Assembly (NCBI RefSeq): GCF_030160115.1
Contig: NZ_BSNS01000012.1
Span: 162,576 to 226,575, forward strand
DNA from: Devosia nitrariae
Lineage (GTDB): Bacteria; Pseudomonadota; Alphaproteobacteria; Rhizobiales; Devosiaceae
Direction: 5' to 3'
DNA: 64,000 nt
The notes beneath the pieces are model-generated. The model ran no database searches. It saw only the letters and a list, made by a program, of their open reading frames with translations, and was not told the origin of the DNA. The position numbers and the translations under genes are program-made. How positions within the stretch are numbered: the stretch's first letter is position 1; every line of letters begins with the position of its first letter. Positions 8,440 through 18,394 of this stretch are shown piece by piece.

Positions 8440-8459
8440 GGTGGTTTCCTTTCGGTTGA

Positions 8460-8625
8460 AAGACCCCCTCATCCGGCGCTGCGCGCCACCTTCTCCCACG
8501 AGGGGAGAAGGGAGGAGGGCTACTGAGATCGTGGGTCGTCGCTGAATTGGCGCCGGTCCCCTTCCCTTCTCCCCTCGTGGGAGAAGGTGGCTCGCGCTGA
8601 AAGCGCGAGACGGATGAGGGGGGTC
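8460..8625. repeat. Extragenic inverted repeat between nrdA and nrdB
   Basis: CACCTTCTCCCACGAGGGGA near 8489 and its complement TCCCCTCGTGGGAGAAGGTG near 8571, with outer arms ACCCCCTCATCCG and CGGATGAGGGGGGT, form a near-perfect foldback of about 165 bases. It lies inside the nrdAB transcription unit, so it may set the subunit ratio by processing or attenuation (inference). Confidence 0.7.
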
Positions 8626-11483
8626 TACTGACACGCCTCGCAATCAGGATCATCGATCGCGCATGCCTTGCCCTCGACCACCGCTTCCAATCCCGGCGGC
8701 GTCGCGGCCACAGCTGAAACCGCGTTGAGCTTGCCGTCGGTGCCTTTCAGCGTCGACTTCTCCACATGCGTCGCCGAACGCGAGCGCAGATAGTAGGTGG
8801 TCTTCAACCCCATCTGCCAGGCCAGCCGATAGATGGCATCGAGCGCCTTGCCGGAGGGGTTGGCGACATAGAGATTGAGGGACTGCGACTGGTCGATCCA
8901 TTTCTGCCGGCGGGAAGCCGCCTTGATCAGCCAGGCAGCGTCGATCTCGAAGGCGGTGGCAAAGACCGCCTTCAGGTCGTCCGGCACCCGGTCGATCTGG
9001 CCGAGGCTGCCGTCGAAATATTTGAGGTCCGCCACCATCACCTCATCCCAGAGGCCGCGGGCCTTGAGCGCGCGCACCAGCAGCGCGTTGACCACGGTGA
9101 AGTCGCCCGACATGTTGGTCTTGACATAGAGGTTCTGATAGGCCGGCTCGATCGACTGGCTGACCCCGCAGATGTTGGAGATCGTCGCCGTCGGCGCGAT
9201 GGCAAGGCAATTGGAGTTGCGCATGCCGACGCTCGTCACCCGTTCGCGCAGGGCCTGCCAATCGAGCCGCTGCGTGCGGTCCATGTCGACGCCGCCGCGT
9301 GCGTCCGCCAGGAGCTCGATGGAGTCGATCGGCAGGATACCTTTCGACCACAGGGACCCTTCGAAGCTCGGATAGCGGCCCCGCTCCTCGGCAAGGTCCG
9401 TCGAAGCGCGGATTGCGTGGTAGGCGATGGCCTCCATGCTCTCGTCGGCAAAGGCGACGGCCGCCTCGCTCGCATAGGCGATCGCCTGCATCTGCAGGGC
9501 GTCCTGGAAACCCATGAGGCCGAGGCCGACCGGGCGGTGCTTCAGGTTCGAGCGCCGCGCCTCGGGAATGGTGTAGAAATTGATGTCGATGACATTGTCG
9601 AGCATGCGCATGGCGGTGCTGACCGTCACCGCGAGCTTCTCGTGATCGAGCCCGCTTTCGGTCAGGTGCGTTGCAAGGTTGACCGAGCCGAGATTGCAGA
9701 CGGCCACCTCGTCGGCCGAGGTGTTGAGCGTGATCTCGGTGCAAAGGTTCGAGGAGTGCACCACCCCGACGTGCTGCTGCGGCGAGCGCAGATTGGCAGG
9801 ATCCTTAAAGGTGATCCATGGGTGCCCGGTCTCGAACAGCATGGTCAGCATCCGCCGCCAGAGATCGACGGCGCGCAGGGTCTTTGAGACCTTGATGCGC
9901 CCGGCGACCGCATCGGCCTCGGCCGTTTCGTAGGCAGCCTTGAAGGCGGAGCCATAGAGGTCGTGGAGCTGCGGCACCTCGTCCGGCGAGAACAGGGTCC
10001 ACGGCCCGTCCTCGGCGACACGCTGCATGAAAAGGTCCGGCACCCAGTTGGCCGTGTTCATGTCATGGGTACGGCGGCGGTCGTCGCCGGTGTTCTTGCG
10101 CAGGTCGAGGAATTCCTCGACGTCGATATGCCAGGTCTCGAGATAGGCGCAGACGGCGCCCTTGCGCTTGCCGCCCTGATTGACGGCGATGGCCGTGTCG
10201 TTGGCGACCTTGAGGAACGGCACCACGCCCTGGCTCTCGCCGTTGGTGCCCTTGATGTGAGCGCCAAGGCCGCGCACCGGCGTCCAGTCATTGCCGAGCC
10301 CACCCGAATATTTGGCCAGCAGGGCATTGTCGCGGATCGACGTGAAGATGCCGTCGAGGTCGTCGGAAACGGTGGTCAGAAAACAGGACGACAGCTGCGG
10401 CCGGCGCGTGCCGGCGTTGAACAGCGTTGGCGTCGACGTCATGAAATCGAAGCTCGACAATAGGTCGTAGAAGGCGATCGCCCTGCCCTCCCGGTCGACT
10501 TCGCGCAGCGCCAGGCCCATGGCCACTCGCATGAAGAAGGCCTGCGGCAGCTCATAGCGCGTACCGGCGGCATGGAGGAAATAGCGGTCGTAGAGCGTCT
10601 GCAGCCCGAGATACTGGAACTGCAGATCCCGCTCCGGCTTCAGTGCTGCCGCGATGCGGTCGAGGTCGAAGCGGCCGAGTTCGGGATCGAGCATCTCAGC
10701 CTCGATGCCGGCCTTGACATAGGCCGGGAAATACTCGGCATAGCGGGTTTCCATGTCGGCCTGCGTTGCCTGCTCGGGCCTCGAAAAGACGAAGCTCATC
10801 GCCTCGCGGCGGAGCTTATCGAGCAGCAGCCGGGCAGCGACCTGCGCGTAATTGGGCTCGGTCTCGACGAGCGTGCGCGCCGCCATGATCGGGGCGAGCG
10901 CCAGTTCGTCCGCGCCGATACCGTCGTAGAGGTTGCGGCGGGTCTCGGAGAGAATCGGTCCGGCCGAGACGCTATCGAGGCCCTGGCAGGCTTCGAGGAT
11001 CACCCGTTCGAGCCGAACCGTGTCGAGCGGGACGCGGGCGCCCGTCGCGTCGCGCATCGTCAACTCGGGTTCCTCGGGCACGACACGCGGCTTTCTCGCC
11101 TCCGCCTCGGCCCGCTCGCGGGCGCGGGCCTCGCGATAGAGCACGTAGGCGCGGGCGACCTTGTGGTGTTCTCCGCGCATCAGGGCGAGCTCGACCTGAT
11201 CCTGGATGTCCTCGATGTGAAGGGTGCGGCCTTCGCTCGACCGGCGGGTCAGGGCCGCGACGATGTCGAGGGTCATGTCCTCGACAATCTCGTGGATGCG
11301 GCGCGAGGCGGACGCGCTGCTGCCCTCGACCGCGAGGAACGCCTTGGTCAGCGCTGCGCTGATCTTGGTCGCATCGAACGGCGTGACCGCGCCATTGCGG
11401 CGGATGACGTGGAAACCCGGCTCGGCGGGAGCACTGGGCGTGTTAGCCGCGGCGGGCGGCTCGGCATGGAGGACTTGCGACAT
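8625..11483 (-). CDS. nrdA: Ribonucleotide reductase class I alpha subunit
   Basis: A 952-residue R1 subunit that reduces ribonucleoside diphosphates. An ATP-cone (about residues 24-115, beginning [13 protein letters not shown]) gives overall activity control. A second, more degenerate cone-like segment follows (about 141-230). The catalytic barrel has S-S-C-F-L, S-N-L-C-T-E-I and C-N-L-G-S-V-N-L motifs, and [10 protein letters not shown] near the specificity/active region. The C-terminal tail C-E-A-C-Q supplies the shuttling cysteines. Start at 11483 (M-S-Q-V-L-H). Expression should fall when B12 is plentiful (riboswitch at 11595-11770) and when dATP accumulates (NrdR box). That implies a B12-dependent class II enzyme elsewhere in the genome. 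Confidence 0.95.
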   Translation of the reverse strand: MSQVLHAEPPAAANTPSAPAEPGFHVIRRNGAVTPFDATKISAALTKAFLAVEGSSASASRRIHEIVEDMTLDIVAALTRRSSEGRTLHIEDIQDQVELALMRGEHHKVARAYVLYREARARERAEAEARKPRVVPEEPELTMRDATGARVPLDTVRLERVILEACQGLDSVSAGPILSETRRNLYDGIGADELALAPIMAARTLVETEPNYAQVAARLLLDKLRREAMSFVFSRPEQATQADMETRYAEYFPAYVKAGIEAEMLDPELGRFDLDRIAAALKPERDLQFQYLGLQTLYDRYFLHAAGTRYELPQAFFMRVAMGLALREVDREGRAIAFYDLLSSFDFMTSTPTLFNAGTRRPQLSSCFLTTVSDDLDGIFTSIRDNALLAKYSGGLGNDWTPVRGLGAHIKGTNGESQGVVPFLKVANDTAIAVNQGGKRKGAVCAYLETWHIDVEEFLDLRKNTGDDRRRTHDMNTANWVPDLFMQRVAEDGPWTLFSPDEVPQLHDLYGSAFKAAYETAEADAVAGRIKVSKTLRAVDLWRRMLTMLFETGHPWITFKDPANLRSPQQHVGVVHSSNLCTEITLNTSADEVAVCNLGSVNLATHLTESGLDHEKLAVTVSTAMRMLDNVIDINFYTIPEARRSNLKHRPVGLGLMGFQDALQMQAIAYASEAAVAFADESMEAIAYHAIRASTDLAEERGRYPSFEGSLWSKGILPIDSIELLADARGGVDMDRTQRLDWQALRERVTSVGMRNSNCLAIAPTATISNICGVSQSIEPAYQNLYVKTNMSGDFTVVNALLVRALKARGLWDEVMVADLKYFDGSLGQIDRVPDDLKAVFATAFEIDAAWLIKAASRRQKWIDQSQSLNLYVANPSGKALDAIYRLAWQMGLKTTYYLRSRSATHVEKSTLKGTDGKLNAVSAVAATPPGLEAVVEGKACAIDDPDCEACQ

Positions 11484-11594
11484 CGAAACCCCGGTGGTTG
11501 CAGCGAGGGCCGAGCGGACGCGCACAGGAACGAGAGCCTTCCGGCCCGCCCGCGAAACGCCTCACCGGGACACCCCGCCCGTGGAGATTAAATC

Positions 11595-11770
11595 AGCGTC
11601 GCGGCAGGTCTCCTGGCTCGCGGGTCGACACCGATCGCCGCCTTCCCAGCCCCAAAGGACCAGTGGACATGAAGGGATCGGCTCGCCGCTTACAGTTGCG
11701 GGGGCAGCGCCGGCATCGCACCGGCTTCCCTCTTGGCCCTTTATCTTGCGATGTCAAGGACCGCGACACA
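11595..11770 (-). ncRNA. Cobalamin riboswitch controlling nrdAB
   Basis: Read on the minus strand, the leader holds GCCGGTGCGATGCCGGCGCT, then GCCCCCGCAACTGTAAGCGG (core J6/3 and P3-P6 elements), and ends with the B12 box GCCAGGAGACCTGCC. P1 is formed by GTCGCGG at its 5' end (complement of 11761-11767) and CCGCGAC (complement of 11598-11604). The element ends about 110 bases before the nrdA ATG. Adenosylcobalamin binding would switch off this B12-independent reductase. Confidence 0.93.
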
Positions 11771-11803
11771 CTAGATATTGTGCCTGAGTCACGATTCCGT
11801 CAA
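11768..11803 (-). promoter_or_regulatory. nrdAB promoter with overlapping NrdR box
   Basis: On the minus strand, TTGACG (complement of 11798-11803) is followed after 17 bases by CAATAT (complement of 11775-11780). The 16-base sequence GCACAATATCTAGTGT (complement of 11768-11783) covers the -10 and resembles the NrdR consensus ACACWATATNTWGTGT. The riboswitch follows immediately, so repression by NrdR and by B12 would act in series. Confidence 0.6.
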
Positions 11804-11818
11804 CCGGCAATTTTCGCC

Positions 11819-11866
11819 GAATTGGGTAGGAGCAGGTCCCAATTCATCAATCCACCCCGGTGGATT
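11819..11866. terminator. Two hairpins between metE and the nrd promoter
   Basis: GAATTGGG (11819-11826) pairs with CCCAATTC (11838-11845), and AATCCACC (11849-11856) pairs with GGTGGATT (11859-11866). Both are perfect 8-bp arms, located 27-74 bases beyond the metE stop. They lack a clear T-run, so a Rho-assisted or stability role is as likely as intrinsic termination. Confidence 0.45.
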
Positions 11867-11892
11867 ACTATAGCTCTGGGTAATGGCGATCC

Positions 11893-14163
11893 TCACACCC
11901 CCGCCCGCAGCCGCCTCGCCGCGGTCACCAGATTGGCGAGCGAGGCGGTGACCTCCGCCCAGTCCCGCGTCTTCAATCCGCAGTCCGGATTGACCCATAG
12001 TCGTTCGGGCGGGATCGCCTCGCCGGCCTTGCGGATCAACCGTTCCATATCGGCATCGTCCGGCACCCGTGGGGAATGGATGTCCCACACGCCCGGGCCG
12101 ATCTCGTTGGGATAGGCGAAGGTCCTGAACGCCTCGATCAGCTCCATGTCCGAGCGCGACGTCTCGATGGAGATGACGTCGGCATCGAGCGCCGCGATCG
12201 CCGGCATGATGTCGTTGAACTCGGCATAGCACATATGGGTGTGGATCTGGGTGGTGTCGGCGACACCACCGGCCGCGAGGCGGAAGCAGTCGACCGCCCA
12301 GGCGAGATAGCTCTCCCGGTCGTCATGGCGCAGCGGCAGGCCCTCGCGCAGCGCCGGCTCGTCGATCTGGATCATGCCGATGCCCGCCTTTTCGAGGTCG
12401 AGCACCTCGTCGCGGATGGCGAGCGCGATCTGCCGGCAGGTTTCAGACCGCTTCTGGTCGTTGCGCACGAAGCTCCACTGCAGCATGGTGACGGGACCGG
12501 TCAGCATCCCCTTGACCGGCTTGGCGGTCAGCGACTGGGCATAGGCTGACCAGGCAACGGTCATCGGCGCCGGGCGCGAGACATCGCCGAAGATCACCGG
12601 CGGCTTGACGCAGCGCGAGCCATAGGACTGCACCCAGCCGTTCCTGGTGAAGGCGAAGCCGGCGAGCTGCTCGCCGAAGTACTCGACCATGTCGTTGCGC
12701 TCGAACTCGCCATGCACCAGCACGTCAAGCCCGATCTCCTCCTGCAGGCGTACCGCCCGTTCGGTCTCGGCCCTGAGGAAAGCCTCGTAACCGGCGGCAT
12801 CGAGAGCACCCTTGCGGAAGGCCGCCCGCGCCTCGCGCACCGGCTTGGTCTGCGGGAACGAGCCGATGGTGGTCGTCGGGTAGGCGGGCAAATTGAAGCG
12901 CCTGGCCTGGACGGCGCGGCGCTCGGCATAACCAGCCTTCCGCCTACGGGCGGCCTCCGTCACCGCGGCAGCGCGAGCACGCACGGCCGGATCCGAAGTG
13001 TGCGATGACGCCTGGCGTGCGGCAGCAGCGGCCGCGCTCGCCTCGAAGGCGGCGCGCACCGACGACATCCCGGTGCGGATGGCTCCGGTCAGCGCTGCGA
13101 CCTCCTCGAGCTTCTGCAACGCAAAGGCCAGCCAGGATCTGAGTTCGTCATCGAGCGCCGTCTCGAGGTCGAGGTCGACCGGACAGTGCAGCAGCGAGCA
13201 GGACGGCGCGATCTCGAGCCGCTCCGGACCGAGCCGATCCCAGGCACCGCGCACCAATGCGATCTGCTCCGGCAGGTTCGCCCGCCAGATGTTGCGCCCG
13301 TCGACGACGCCGATGGAGAGCACTTTTTCACTGCCAATGGCGGCGAGCACCGGGCCCAACTGCTCTGGCGCCCGCACGAGATCGATGTGGAGCCCCGCGA
13401 CGGGAAGGCCTGTGGCAAGTTCGAGATTGTCGCGCAGGCCCTCGAAGTAGCTGGCGAGCATGATCTTCGGCCCTACGGCCGCCAGCCGTGCATAGGCCGT
13501 CTGCAAAGCGGCCTGCTGCCTCTCGGAGAGGTCGAGCGCCAGCACCGGCTCGTCGACCTGCACCCATTGCGCCCCTTCCGCCTTCAAGGCAGCGAGAAGC
13601 TCGGCATAGACGGACAGCACGGAATCGAGCAGGTCGAAGGGATCGAGGCCTTCGTCCTTGGCCTTGGCGAGTGAGAGCCAGGTGACGGGACCAACCAGGA
13701 CCGGCCGGGTTTCGACGCCGAGTGATCTGGCCTCCCGATACTCCTCCACGGCCTTGGCCGAGAGCAGCTTGAACGCTGTGTCGGCGTGCAGTTCAGGCAC
13801 GATGTAATGGTAGTTGGTGTCGAACCACTTGGTCATCTCCATGGCCGGTGCCGCGTCGGTACCGCGCGCCATGGCGAACTGCAGGGTGAGGAGATCGCCC
13901 TCTGCCGCGTGGGCGAAACGTGGGGGAACGGCGCCGAGCGCCAGCGTCATATCGAGGACGTGGTCGTAAAAGGAAAAGTCGTTGCTGGGCACGATGTCGA
14001 TGCCGGCAGATTTCTGCAACTGCCAGTGGCGGGTGCGCAGCTCGCTTCCGGTCGCCAGCAGCGCCTCAGCGCTCGACTGGCCTTTCCAAAAAGCTTCGAC
14101 AGCGGCTTTCAACTCGCGGTGGGCGCCGATGCGCGGAAAACCAAGATTGGCGGAACGGGTCAT
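11893..14163 (-). CDS. metE: Cobalamin-independent methionine synthase
   Basis: A 756-residue MetE (5-methyltetrahydropteroyltriglutamate-homocysteine methyltransferase), of normal full length, with two tandem barrels. The C-terminal zinc site is visible as H-T-H-M-C-Y near residue 655 and [11 protein letters not shown] near 735-745. The N-terminus [14 protein letters not shown] is the usual folate-site segment. It transfers the methyl group to homocysteine without B12. Start at 14163 (M-T-R-S-A-N-L-G), not the open extension to 14208. It lies behind a cobalamin riboswitch and would be shut off when B12-dependent MetH can work. Confidence 0.97.
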   Translation of the reverse strand: MTRSANLGFPRIGAHRELKAAVEAFWKGQSSAEALLATGSELRTRHWQLQKSAGIDIVPSNDFSFYDHVLDMTLALGAVPPRFAHAAEGDLLTLQFAMARGTDAAPAMEMTKWFDTNYHYIVPELHADTAFKLLSAKAVEEYREARSLGVETRPVLVGPVTWLSLAKAKDEGLDPFDLLDSVLSVYAELLAALKAEGAQWVQVDEPVLALDLSERQQAALQTAYARLAAVGPKIMLASYFEGLRDNLELATGLPVAGLHIDLVRAPEQLGPVLAAIGSEKVLSIGVVDGRNIWRANLPEQIALVRGAWDRLGPERLEIAPSCSLLHCPVDLDLETALDDELRSWLAFALQKLEEVAALTGAIRTGMSSVRAAFEASAAAAAARQASSHTSDPAVRARAAAVTEAARRRKAGYAERRAVQARRFNLPAYPTTTIGSFPQTKPVREARAAFRKGALDAAGYEAFLRAETERAVRLQEEIGLDVLVHGEFERNDMVEYFGEQLAGFAFTRNGWVQSYGSRCVKPPVIFGDVSRPAPMTVAWSAYAQSLTAKPVKGMLTGPVTMLQWSFVRNDQKRSETCRQIALAIRDEVLDLEKAGIGMIQIDEPALREGLPLRHDDRESYLAWAVDCFRLAAGGVADTTQIHTHMCYAEFNDIMPAIAALDADVISIETSRSDMELIEAFRTFAYPNEIGPGVWDIHSPRVPDDADMERLIRKAGEAIPPERLWVNPDCGLKTRDWAEVTASLANLVTAARRLRAGV

Positions 14164-14380
14164 GGAGATACCTGTGGGCAAGCGGCGTGAACGCCGCGAC
14201 GGCGCCACGCTAGAACGATCGAAAAAGGGGTTGTGACCGCCGGCGCGAGGCGCAGCGGAAAATCGATCAGGAGCGCCGCATTCGCACGTTGATGCGCGTC
14301 GGGAACAGGTACGACAAGCTGCGTACGATCATCGTCATTCTCCTCGCCGACACACCCCGGTCGGTCGCTCTGTGGAAACA

Positions 14381-14562
14381 GCGTCGAGGTAGGTCTCCTG
14401 GCTCACGGCCTTGGGGTCGCCCGCCTTCCCGGAAGCTTCCAGTGGCACAATGGGCGTCCCGACCGCCTACAGTTGCGGGGGCAGCTTCGGACTGGCGACC
14501 GGGACATATCCTGGAGCCGCGCACCGAATTCCCTGTTATCCCCTTGCGGGGACCTCGGACAC
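14381..14562 (-). ncRNA. Cobalamin riboswitch controlling metE
   Basis: Minus-strand reading gives GCTGCCCCCGCAACTGTAGG-CGG core sequence followed by B12 box GAGCCAGGAGACCT (complement of 14390-14403). P1 is closed by GTCCGAGGT (complement of 14552-14560) and ACCTCGAC (complement of 14383-14390). It ends about 220 bases before the metE ATG, leaving room for an expression platform. B12 riboswitches upstream of metE are well known. Confidence 0.93.
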
Positions 14563-14566
14563 CACG

Positions 14567-14595
14567 AGACTGCCGCAGTTCGGCGAGGATGTCAA
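14567..14595 (-). promoter_or_regulatory. Probable metE promoter
   Basis: On the minus strand, a perfect -35 TTGACA (complement of 14590-14595) precedes a weak -10 CAGTCT (complement of 14567-14572) at 17 bases. The riboswitch begins directly downstream. Confidence 0.45.
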
Positions 14596-14630
14596 ACGAG
14601 ACATAAAGATTTCTTTATATCCTATTTCCA

Positions 14631-15017
14631 CTACCCCATCGCCGCGCCGCGTTCCGCCAGCAGCTCGCGCAGCACGGAGCGGTGGCAGCGCTCTTCGCTC
14701 TCGCAATAGCAGCCGACGGCGAGGTTGGTGGTTCGTGACAGGGCGGTGAGGAGATCGAGGGTCTGGCTGGCGGCCGGCTGCTTCATCTCAGCCTTGAACT
14801 TGCGCACGAACGCTGCCCAAGCCTTGTCATCGGCTGCTGCCTGCGCCTCGACGACCAGCTCGGCGCTGGGCGAGAGCACCGGCAGCCACACATCGTAATA
14901 GTCGCGGCTGGCGAACTCGGCCTTGGGCACGCCCCGCGGCGGCCGGCGCACTGTGCCGAGTCGCAATCCCTCCCCCTTCGCCCGCGGCGAACCCAACCTG
15001 ACGACATGGATGCTCAT
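14631..15017 (-). CDS. DUF488 family protein
   Basis: A 128-residue protein of the DUF488 family. It starts with the S-I-H-V-V-R-L-G-S-P strand and has R-D-Y-Y-D-V-W-L-P-V-L-S-P-S near 38-51. It ends with the cysteine/histidine cluster C-Y-C-E-S-E-E-R-C-H-R-S-V-L near 102-115, which is diagnostic. The family has no settled function. Its stop lies just beyond the metE promoter, so the two genes may be weakly linked, but each probably has its own signals. ATG at 15017. Confidence 0.85.
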   Translation of the reverse strand: MSIHVVRLGSPRAKGEGLRLGTVRRPPRGVPKAEFASRDYYDVWLPVLSPSAELVVEAQAAADDKAWAAFVRKFKAEMKQPAASQTLDLLTALSRTTNLAVGCYCESEERCHRSVLRELLAERGAAMG

Positions 15018-15083
15018 GGCAGTCTCCCATCGCTCATGACGGCCTGAAGAATGATACGCGCCGCCAGAATCGAAAAGAGGAAG

Positions 15084-15980
15084 CTAGCCGGCAAGGTGCC
15101 GAGCCAGGAAGTCGAGGACGGCGGCGCGCATGGCGGACGTCTCCCTGTGCCCGACGCCGGCTTCGCGTGTGAGGACGAAGTTTTCCGGAGCGCCCGACGC
15201 CGCATAAGCCGCCCGCGTGTCCGCCTCGGCCCGATCGACGGATGCCGGAGGAGTCAGTGAATCCTCGCTCCCCACGCACACGAGTTGCGGGCGCGGCGCC
15301 ACCAGCCCGGCGATCTCGCCGGTCGTGAGCGCCGCGAGCAGGCCGGGGACGGTCAGATAGTGGCCGTGCCCGTCATGGGCACCGGTTTGGACGAGTGTTG
15401 CAAAATCGGCATAGCAGCAAAGATGCGCGATCGCCGCCGGGCGGCTGTCGAGCGCGGCAAGCCAATAGGCGAGCGTCGCACCCATGGACATCCCGAGGAC
15501 ACCGATGCGATCGGCATCGACATCGGGCCGGGCCGCGAGCCAGGTGAAGGCTCCCGCCTGCTCACCGAGCATCTGCCCGAAGAGCGTGCGGCCATACCAG
15601 AGCGCCGCCTTGCTCGCCGCACTTTCGGTCACATGCGCGCGCTCGCCGAAGGTCGGCATGTCGATGCAAAGGGCAGCATAGCCGGCCCGCGCCAGCGCCG
15701 GCCCAGGCGCATCGAGGAGAGCCTGCCGGCCCTCGGTGAGCTCGCTCGCTCCGATATCGTACCGCCCGCCATGCGCGTGCGCATAGATGAGGCCCGGAAA
15801 CGGGCCATGCCCCTGCGGCCGCATAAGGAAGCCGCGAACGGGCGACCCGTCGGCAAGCCGAAACGACAGATCCTCGCGAACGATACCGTCAACGTCGATA
15901 AGGGTCGCCGCCGCCAGCTCGAGATCGGCCGGCTCGTATCCGAGCAGCCGACCGAAAATGTCGCGCTTGTCCTGGCCCAT
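15084..15980 (-). CDS. Alpha/beta hydrolase (dienelactone-hydrolase/acyl-peptidase type)
   Basis: A 298-residue serine hydrolase. The nucleophile elbow is G-M-S-M-G near residues 150-154, with Asp in G-S-E-D-S-L near 232-236 and His in G-V-G-H-R near 273-277. The oxyanion segment is Y-A-H-A-H-G-G-R-Y near 72-80. Substrate is unknown; the sequence resembles cytosolic ester hydrolases more than lipases, with no signal peptide. ATG at 15980 has GGGGGAGAC just upstream; the frame to 16076 has no better start. It lies 66 bases before the DUF488 gene on the same strand. Confidence 0.85.
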   Translation of the reverse strand: MGQDKRDIFGRLLGYEPADLELAAATLIDVDGIVREDLSFRLADGSPVRGFLMRPQGHGPFPGLIYAHAHGGRYDIGASELTEGRQALLDAPGPALARAGYAALCIDMPTFGERAHVTESAASKAALWYGRTLFGQMLGEQAGAFTWLAARPDVDADRIGVLGMSMGATLAYWLAALDSRPAAIAHLCCYADFATLVQTGAHDGHGHYLTVPGLLAALTTGEIAGLVAPRPQLVCVGSEDSLTPPASVDRAEADTRAAYAASGAPENFVLTREAGVGHRETSAMRAAVLDFLARHLAG

Positions 15981-16145
15981 GTCTCCCCCCGCATTCAACG
16001 CACAGATTGATGCTGACACGGACCACGCGGTGCACCAAGCCGCGATTGCGTGAACATTGACGCCGCGCCCTGCCAAATTCGCGCCTGACTCGGTGGGCGG
16101 ATGGTGGCAGCAGGCAGGCTTGCCACCAATACCTAAGCAAAACGC

Positions 16146-16463
16146 CTACCCTCCCTGGCGGTAGAAGATCATGCCGCCGTGATGGAGCACGCCGTCGATG
16201 AAATCGCCATCGGCGGTAAAGCCGGTATCGTCCCAGTACTCGATATGATCGCCAGTAACCTCGTAGCGACCACGATAAGCGCTTTCGCGATTGCCTCGCG
16301 CCTCATCGTAACGGCCATTCGACAGCAGTTGGTGACGGACATGGCCGTCTTGCGTCACCCACGTGCCGACGTAGGGATGGTCCGGTGCTGTCATCGCTTC
16401 CTCTGCATTGGCTGAAAAGGTGAGTGCGGCGCCTATCAGCGCGAGAGCAGTCCATTCACGCAT
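16146..16463 (-). CDS. Secreted Atu4866-family protein
   Basis: A 105-residue protein. A signal peptide (about 1-20, ending S-A-N-A) precedes a small beta-rich domain with Y-V-G-T-W-V-T, L-L-S-N-G-R-Y-D-E-A-R-G, Y-R-G-R-Y-E-V-T-G-D-H-I and G-V-L-H-H-G-G-M-I-F-Y-R. This matches the Atu4866 family, whose function is unknown but whose fold is lipocalin-like. Its start overlaps the SDR stop by one base (TGATG), so it is translationally coupled to that gene and probably exported. Confidence 0.8.
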   Translation of the reverse strand: MREWTALALIGAALTFSANAEEAMTAPDHPYVGTWVTQDGHVRHQLLSNGRYDEARGNRESAYRGRYEVTGDHIEYWDDTGFTADGDFIDGVLHHGGMIFYRQGG

Positions 16464-17191
16464 CAGTGCGCTGCCTGCGTCGGACGGACGACGATCTCGT
16501 TCACGTCGACATCTTCCGGCTGTTCGATGGCGTAGCGAACGGCCCGGCCGATCGCATCGGGCTGCAGGGCGATGGCGCGGTAGGTCTTCATCATCCCGGC
16601 CGTCGCTTCATCGGTGATGTTGTCGGCCAGCTCGCTTTCGACGACGCCCGGATGGATGCAGGTCACGCGCAGGCGATCGTTCTCCTGACGAAGACCATCG
16701 GAGATCGCCCGCACCGCATATTTGGTCGCGCAGTAAACAGCGGCAGTGGGTGAGACTGTGAGCGCGCCCACCGAAGCGATGTTGATGACATGGCCCGATT
16801 GCTGGGCAAGCATTTCGGGAAGCACAGCTGCTATCCCATGCAGCACGCCCTTGATGTTGACATCCACCATCCGGTCCCACTCGTCGACCTTCAAGGACGC
16901 CATCGGCGAGAGCGGCATCACTCCGGCATTGTTGACGATCGCGTCGATCCGCCCCCACCGGATTCGCGCCGCTTCGGCGAAAGCCTTTACGTCCGAGCGA
17001 TCCGTTACATCGAGCCGACGCGTTTCAACGTTGCCACCCGTAGCCGCGATCTCTGCGGCGAGTGCCGTCAATCTGTCGATGCGCCGGGCACCGAGCAGGA
17101 GTTTCGCGCCGCCCGCCGCGAGTTCACGGGCAATGCCAGCACCGATACCGCTCGAGGCCCCGGTGACTAGGACAACCTTGTCGATTGGCAT
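16463..17191 (-). CDS. Short-chain dehydrogenase/reductase (YdfG-like)
   Basis: A 242-residue classical SDR with T-G-A-S-S-G-I-G at 10-17, R-R near the NADP-selective position, N-N-A-G-V, catalytic Ser in I-A-S-V, and Y-C-A-T-K for Tyr/Lys. The C-terminus D-V-D-V-N-E-I-V-V-R-P-T is typical of the YdfG-like oxidoreductases that reduce small hydroxy acids or aldehydes with NADP(H). ATG at 17191 (M-P-I-D-K) with AAAGGA upstream; the extension to 17227 lacks a ribosome site. It is divergent from the LysR gene at 17324, which is its likely regulator. Confidence 0.88.
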   Translation of the reverse strand: MPIDKVVLVTGASSGIGAGIARELAAGGAKLLLGARRIDRLTALAAEIAATGGNVETRRLDVTDRSDVKAFAEAARIRWGRIDAIVNNAGVMPLSPMASLKVDEWDRMVDVNIKGVLHGIAAVLPEMLAQQSGHVINIASVGALTVSPTAAVYCATKYAVRAISDGLRQENDRLRVTCIHPGVVESELADNITDEATAGMMKTYRAIALQPDAIGRAVRYAIEQPEDVDVNEIVVRPTQAAH

Positions 17192-17272
17192 GTCTAACTG
17201 TCCTTTCTCCGCAAGAGCTGTACGCAAGGCGTGATTGCTTTCCGCGCATCCGGATAACTAAGGCGGAGAGAC

Positions 17273-17316
17273 TGTCGCGACAATTTGCGCAATGACGCAT
17301 TCAATGGTAAGCGTTG
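17273..17316. promoter_or_regulatory. Candidate LysR operator region
   Basis: The SDR-lysR intergenic region contains the palindrome TGTCGCGACA (17273-17282). Just before the lysR ATG is a T-N11-A type element (GGTAAGCGTTGCTAACC), as bound by LysR regulators. Confidence 0.35.
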
Positions 17317-17323
17317 CTAACCA

Positions 17324-18214
17324 ATGACCGTCGACCTGAACACCATCGAGCTCTTCGTCGCTGTGGCCGAAGCGCGCAACTTCCGGGCCGCCGCCGACCG
17401 GCTCGGTGTGACACGCTCGGCCGTCAGCCAAGGCATACGACGGCTCGAGGACAGGCTCGGTATAGCGCTCGTCAATCGCACGACACGCAGCGTCAGCCTT
17501 ACCGAGGCCGGCGAACGCTTCTACGCCGACGTCGCGCCGGCAATGACCGATCTCACCGCGGCAATCGCTGCGACGGGCGAACGGACGGGTCCGCCAAGCG
17601 GACTTCTGCGGCTGGCGGTGTCCTCGATTGCGGAACGGTTCATCTCAGGAGAGCTTCTGGCCTCGTTCGCAGACGCCTATCCCGACGTCGAGCTCGACAT
17701 CACCATGACCGATGATGAGTTCGACATCGTCGCCGAAAAGTACGATGCCGGCGTGCGGCTCGGCGAAGTCATCGAGCAGGACATGATTGCCGTTCCGATT
17801 TCAGGCGATCAGCGTCAACTGGCCGTGGCCGCACCAATCTATCTTCAACGGCACGGCCGCCCTGCGCATCCGCAGGACCTCACCGGGCACCGGTGCATCG
17901 GCTGGCGACCGGCGCCGGGTGTCGCCCCCTACCGCTGGGAGTTCGAGGAGGACGGTCGTGCCTTCGACGTTGCCGTCAACCCGCAGGTGACGACCAACGA
18001 TATGTGGCTGATGATCCGCATGGCCTGCGCAGGCGGTGGCATCACCTTCGGCATGGAAGAGACATTCCGGCCCTATATCGAGCGCGGCGAACTGGTGCCG
18101 CTCCTTGAGGAGTTCCTGCCGCCGTTCCCGGGGTTCTTTCTCTACTTTCCCAGCCGCCGCAACCTGGCGCCCAAGCTGCGTGCGCTGATCGAGCATGTGC
18201 GCAAGGTTCGCTGA
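17324..18214 (+). CDS. LysR-family transcriptional regulator
   Basis: A 296-residue LysR protein. The N-terminal winged helix is L-N-T-I-E-L-F-V-A-V-A-E-A-R-N-F-R-A-A-A then V-T-R-S-A-V-S-Q-G-I-R-R-L-E (residues 4-41). The effector-binding domain (about 90-290) includes G-V-R-L-G-E-V-I-E-Q-D-M and the W-E-F-E-E-D-G-R segment common in the PecT/AaeR-like clade. It is transcribed divergently from the SDR/Atu4866 pair with 132 bases between starts, the usual arrangement for a LysR regulator and its target. Confidence 0.9.
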   Translation: MTVDLNTIELFVAVAEARNFRAAADRLGVTRSAVSQGIRRLEDRLGIALVNRTTRSVSLTEAGERFYADVAPAMTDLTAAIAATGERTGPPSGLLRLAVSSIAERFISGELLASFADAYPDVELDITMTDDEFDIVAEKYDAGVRLGEVIEQDMIAVPISGDQRQLAVAAPIYLQRHGRPAHPQDLTGHRCIGWRPAPGVAPYRWEFEEDGRAFDVAVNPQVTTNDMWLMIRMACAGGGITFGMEETFRPYIERGELVPLLEEFLPPFPGFFLYFPSRRNLAPKLRALIEHVRKVR

Positions 18215-18394
18215 TCAGCATTGCAATGTCGAACCGTCGGTGCACGTCTCGAGCTCATCCGCCGGACCGGCACGATGGTCGTCATATCGTCCAAAACCGC
18301 CCCCCTCCGACCCTCTTCCCGTTCTAATCCATGATAGTTCTCGCAACGGCCATGGCACCCCTGCATTCCTCTTGATCAATGAGAGGAGTTCAAG

